Below, in pieces: positions 14,565 to 16,278 of a stretch of DNA of 16,278 nt. The position numbers were made by a program, and so were the translations under genes. This DNA is from an uncultured bacterium (GTDB lineage: Bacteria > Verrucomicrobiota > Lentisphaeria > Victivallales > Victivallaceae): NCBI GenBank assembly GCA_949286445.1, contig CASECL010000246.1:1-16278 (forward strand). Direction: 5' to 3'. Position 1 is the first letter of the stretch. Each line of letters starts with the position of its first letter. The notes under the pieces are model-generated. The model was not told the origin of the DNA, did no database searches, and saw only the letters and a program-made list of their open reading frames with translations.

Positions 14565-14998
14565 ATCCGGTGATATTTTCCACCGCGGATTATTGACATT
14601 GCCCGGTAGAGCTGTTCCAGCAGCAGCAGCCGGGCCAGCTCGTGGGTGAAAGTAAGCGGCGAAAGCGACCAGAGCAAATCCCCCCTGCCCCGGATTTCCG
14701 GATCCAGTCCGTCCGGACCGCCGATAACAAAAACCACCCGGCGGTCGGCACGTCCGAGGTAACCGGCAAACTCCAGTGAATTCATCAGTTTTCCCTCTTC
14801 GCTCATGATGACCACCAGAGAATTACGTTCTTTTTCCAGGGCGCGGAGAATTTCTTTTTTCTCTTTTTCCCTGCCGCCGTCAGGAAGTTCCACCACTTCC
14901 ACCTGGGCATAAGGACTGAGCCATTTGACAAACTCGGAACATTTGGCGTCAAAGGCTCTCTCCTTGAGTTTACCCACCGCTATTATTTTGAACTGCAT
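14561..14998 (-). CDS. rlmH: 23S rRNA (pseudouridine1915-N3)-methyltransferase RlmH
   Basis: RlmH methylates pseudouridine 1915 in helix 69 of 23S rRNA, acting on assembled 70S ribosomes with S-adenosylmethionine. The 145-residue protein (E. coli 155) is a SPOUT-class enzyme: N-terminal FKIIAVGKLKE, a strand-turn VVIMSEEGKLMNSLEFA, the cofactor-binding FVIGGPDGLD (90-99), the knot segment LSPLTFTHELARLLLLEQLYRA (112-133), and the conserved C-terminal GGKYHR (139-144). The ATG at 14998 is the only start consistent with the family, since an in-frame stop lies just upstream. It has no good ribosome binding site of its own: the strong GGAGG upstream is 18 nt away and correctly spaced for a two-codon frame instead. 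It lies 35 nt after metY. Confidence 0.96.
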   Translation of the reverse strand: MQFKIIAVGKLKERAFDAKCSEFVKWLSPYAQVEVVELPDGGREKEKKEILRALEKERNSLVVIMSEEGKLMNSLEFAGYLGRADRRVVFVIGGPDGLDPEIRGRGDLLWSLSPLTFTHELARLLLLEQLYRAMSIIRGGKYHRI

Positions 14999-15002
14999 AT
15001 TT

Positions 15003-15021
15003 TTACGGCATTATGACCTCC
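15003..15021 (-). promoter_or_regulatory. Shine-Dalgarno sequence leading into a two-codon frame before rlmH
   Basis: GGAGG (15021-15017) is followed after 5 nt by ATG CCG TAA (15011-15003), and the rlmH ATG stands 4 nt after that stop. Because rlmH itself lacks a well-spaced ribosome binding site, ribosomes may load at this minimal frame and re-initiate at rlmH. This is inference from spacing only. Confidence 0.35.
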
Positions 15022-15033
15022 GCATCCGGACGG

Positions 15034-16278
15034 TCAGGCCATCCGGAGCGCCTGATCAAAGTCTTCTATAATGTCATCAATGTTTTCAATGCCCACCGAA
15101 ACCCGCACCAGATCCGGAGGCACTCCTGCCGCCACCAGTTCCTCTTCACTCAGCTGACGGTGCGTCATGCTGGCCGGGTGCAGCACGCAGGTACGCACAT
15201 CAGATACATGGGTTACGATGCCGGCAAGTTTCAAACTGTCCATCATTCTGCCTCCGGCCTCTTTGCCGCCTTTCACACCGCAGCAGAGCACGCCGGAACC
15301 GGCTTTAAGATATTTTTTCGCCTTGGCGTAATTCGGATTTGAAGGCAGAAACGGATAATTCACCCAGTTTATTTTGGGGTGTTTTTCCAGAAATTCCGCC
15401 AGTGCGAGGGCGTTCTGGCTGTGACGCTCCATGCGCAAATGCAGAGTCTCCGCTCCCAGATTGGCCAGGAATGCATTCATCGGCGAAAGCACCATGCCGA
15501 TATCCCGGAGCAACTGGAGACGCAATTTAGCCAGATATGCCATTTTGCCGAATGCCTTGCAGTACACCGTACCGTGATAGGTTTCATCCGGTTCAGTAAG
15601 TTCAGGGAATTTATCACTGGAAGCAAAATCAAAGGTTCCGCCATCCACAATAACCCCACCCAGACTTACTGCGTGGCCGTCCAGATATTTGGAACTGGAA
15701 TGCGTTACAATATCTGCGCCGAACTCGATCGGACGGCAGAGTATCGGAGTGGGAAAAGTATTATCCACAATAAGCGGCACTCCGTTGTCGTGAGCGGCTT
15801 TGGCAAAAACTTCAATATCCAGCACCGTCAACGCCGGATTGGCCAGTACCTCGCCGAACACCAGCTTGGTATTCGGACGGAAAGCCCGGCAGATTTCCTC
15901 ATAACTGGAATCCGCCGGAATAAAGGTGCAGTCAATGTTCATCCGCTTCAAGGTGTGCTTGAGCAACGTGCTGCTGCCTCCGTAAAGCGCGCTGGAGGAA
16001 ATAATATGATCCCCCGACTTGGCCAGGTTGAAAACAGCCATGGCAGTGGCACTCTGGCCGGAAGACACCGCCAATGCGCCGACACCGCCCTCAAGCATGG
16101 CGACTTTCCCCTCAAAAGCCGTTACGGTCGGATTGGCCAGACGGGTGTAGAAATACCCCTCTTTTTTCAAATCGAATAAATCAGCCACACTTTGGGCATT
16201 GTCATAGCGGAAAGTAGTGCTCTGGACAATCGGCACCACCCGGGCGTCACCGTCGCCCGGCACATAAGATCCCTGAAC
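15034..16278 (-). CDS. metY: O-acetylhomoserine sulfhydrylase (5' end outside window)
   Basis: This PLP enzyme makes homocysteine from O-acetylhomoserine and sulfide in methionine synthesis. The frame is open to the right edge, giving 414 visible residues; the true N-terminus (probably some 10-20 residues more) is missing. A GTG at 16263 is in frame but is not credible, because the residues before it (VQGSY) already match the family start. Visible hallmarks are PIVQSTTFRYDNAQ, GYFYTRLANPTV, the cofactor-stacking SALYGGS, VDNTFPTPILCRP, the Schiff-base lysine in SSSKYLDGH (residue 197 of the visible chain), and SVGIENIDDIIEDF at the C-terminus. The long FDLKKEGYFYTR form indicates MetY rather than cystathionine gamma-synthase. 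rlmH follows by 35 nt. Confidence 0.95.
   Translation of the reverse strand, partial: VQGSYVPGDGDARVVPIVQSTTFRYDNAQSVADLFDLKKEGYFYTRLANPTVTAFEGKVAMLEGGVGALAVSSGQSATAMAVFNLAKSGDHIISSSALYGGSSTLLKHTLKRMNIDCTFIPADSSYEEICRAFRPNTKLVFGEVLANPALTVLDIEVFAKAAHDNGVPLIVDNTFPTPILCRPIEFGADIVTHSSSKYLDGHAVSLGGVIVDGGTFDFASSDKFPELTEPDETYHGTVYCKAFGKMAYLAKLRLQLLRDIGMVLSPMNAFLANLGAETLHLRMERHSQNALALAEFLEKHPKINWVNYPFLPSNPNYAKAKKYLKAGSGVLCCGVKGGKEAGGRMMDSLKLAGIVTHVSDVRTCVLHPASMTHRQLSEEELVAAGVPPDLVRVSVGIENIDDIIEDFDQALRMA

Noticed and set aside
15379..16179. Plus-strand open frame of 266 codons opposite metY
   Set aside because: The opposite strand encodes an unmistakable PLP enzyme with its lysine motif; the plus-strand product shows no motif.
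1..16278. CRISPR array, insertion sequence, prophage, tRNA or rRNA gene
   Set aside because: I saw no spaced direct repeats, transposase-like frames, phage genes or tRNA cloverleaf, and the gaps are too short to hide larger elements.

Overview
The window is a compact, gene-dense bacterial chromosome segment in which every credible gene lies on the minus strand, so transcription runs from high to low coordinates. No phage, transposon, CRISPR, tRNA or rRNA signal was seen, and no gap between genes reaches 300 bases (the longest is 198 bp). The strongest taxonomic clue is a five-gene pilus-like cluster matching the Akkermansia Amuc_1102-1101-1100-1099-1098 block in gene order, topology and motifs. 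This block is a hallmark of Verrucomicrobiota/Lentisphaerota. The sequence alone suggests a PVC-superphylum bacterium with an outer membrane (LptE and BamD-like proteins, a secretin), probably of the Lentisphaerota/Victivallales type; the exact genus is not resolved.

Layout in transcription order. (1) 16278-14561: the 5'-truncated O-acetylhomoserine sulfhydrylase gene metY, then rlmH, the 23S rRNA pseudouridine methyltransferase. (2) 14483-11832, behind a good candidate promoter: a membrane-anchored LysM/L,D-transpeptidase, accA, and an ArgA-type GNAT acetyltransferase that overlaps accA by 4 nt. (3) 11757-7742: a BamD-like TPR protein, an LptE-like lipoprotein (4-nt overlap), the potassium uptake pair ktrB-ktrA, and folB. 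(4) 7659-6880: tpiA, followed by an A/T-rich hairpin terminator. (5) 6752-6324: secG, with a near-consensus promoter directly abutting the tpiA terminator and its own terminator built around its stop codon. (6) 6125 to the left edge: the pilus-like cluster, ending in the N-terminal 346 residues of a secretin whose remainder lies outside the window.

The pilus cluster is the most interesting part. Read against the classical pilMNOPQ operon it appears as: a secreted Ig-like protein (1102 type), a PilM ATPase fused to a PilN-like membrane protein (1101 type), a PilO-like protein (1100 type), a PilP-position protein that here carries a four-cysteine zinc-ribbon-like motif and a calcium-loop motif (1099 type), and a TPR-secretin (1098 type). 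No pilin, assembly or retraction ATPase, PilC or prepilin peptidase gene is in the window. The assignments of 1100 to PilO and 1099 to PilP are inferences from order and topology.

Several starts are non-ATG (GTG or TTG) and were chosen from Shine-Dalgarno position, signal peptides and family starts. For accA, folB and ktrA a shorter start than the longest possible frame was chosen, because a clear ribosome binding site precedes it.
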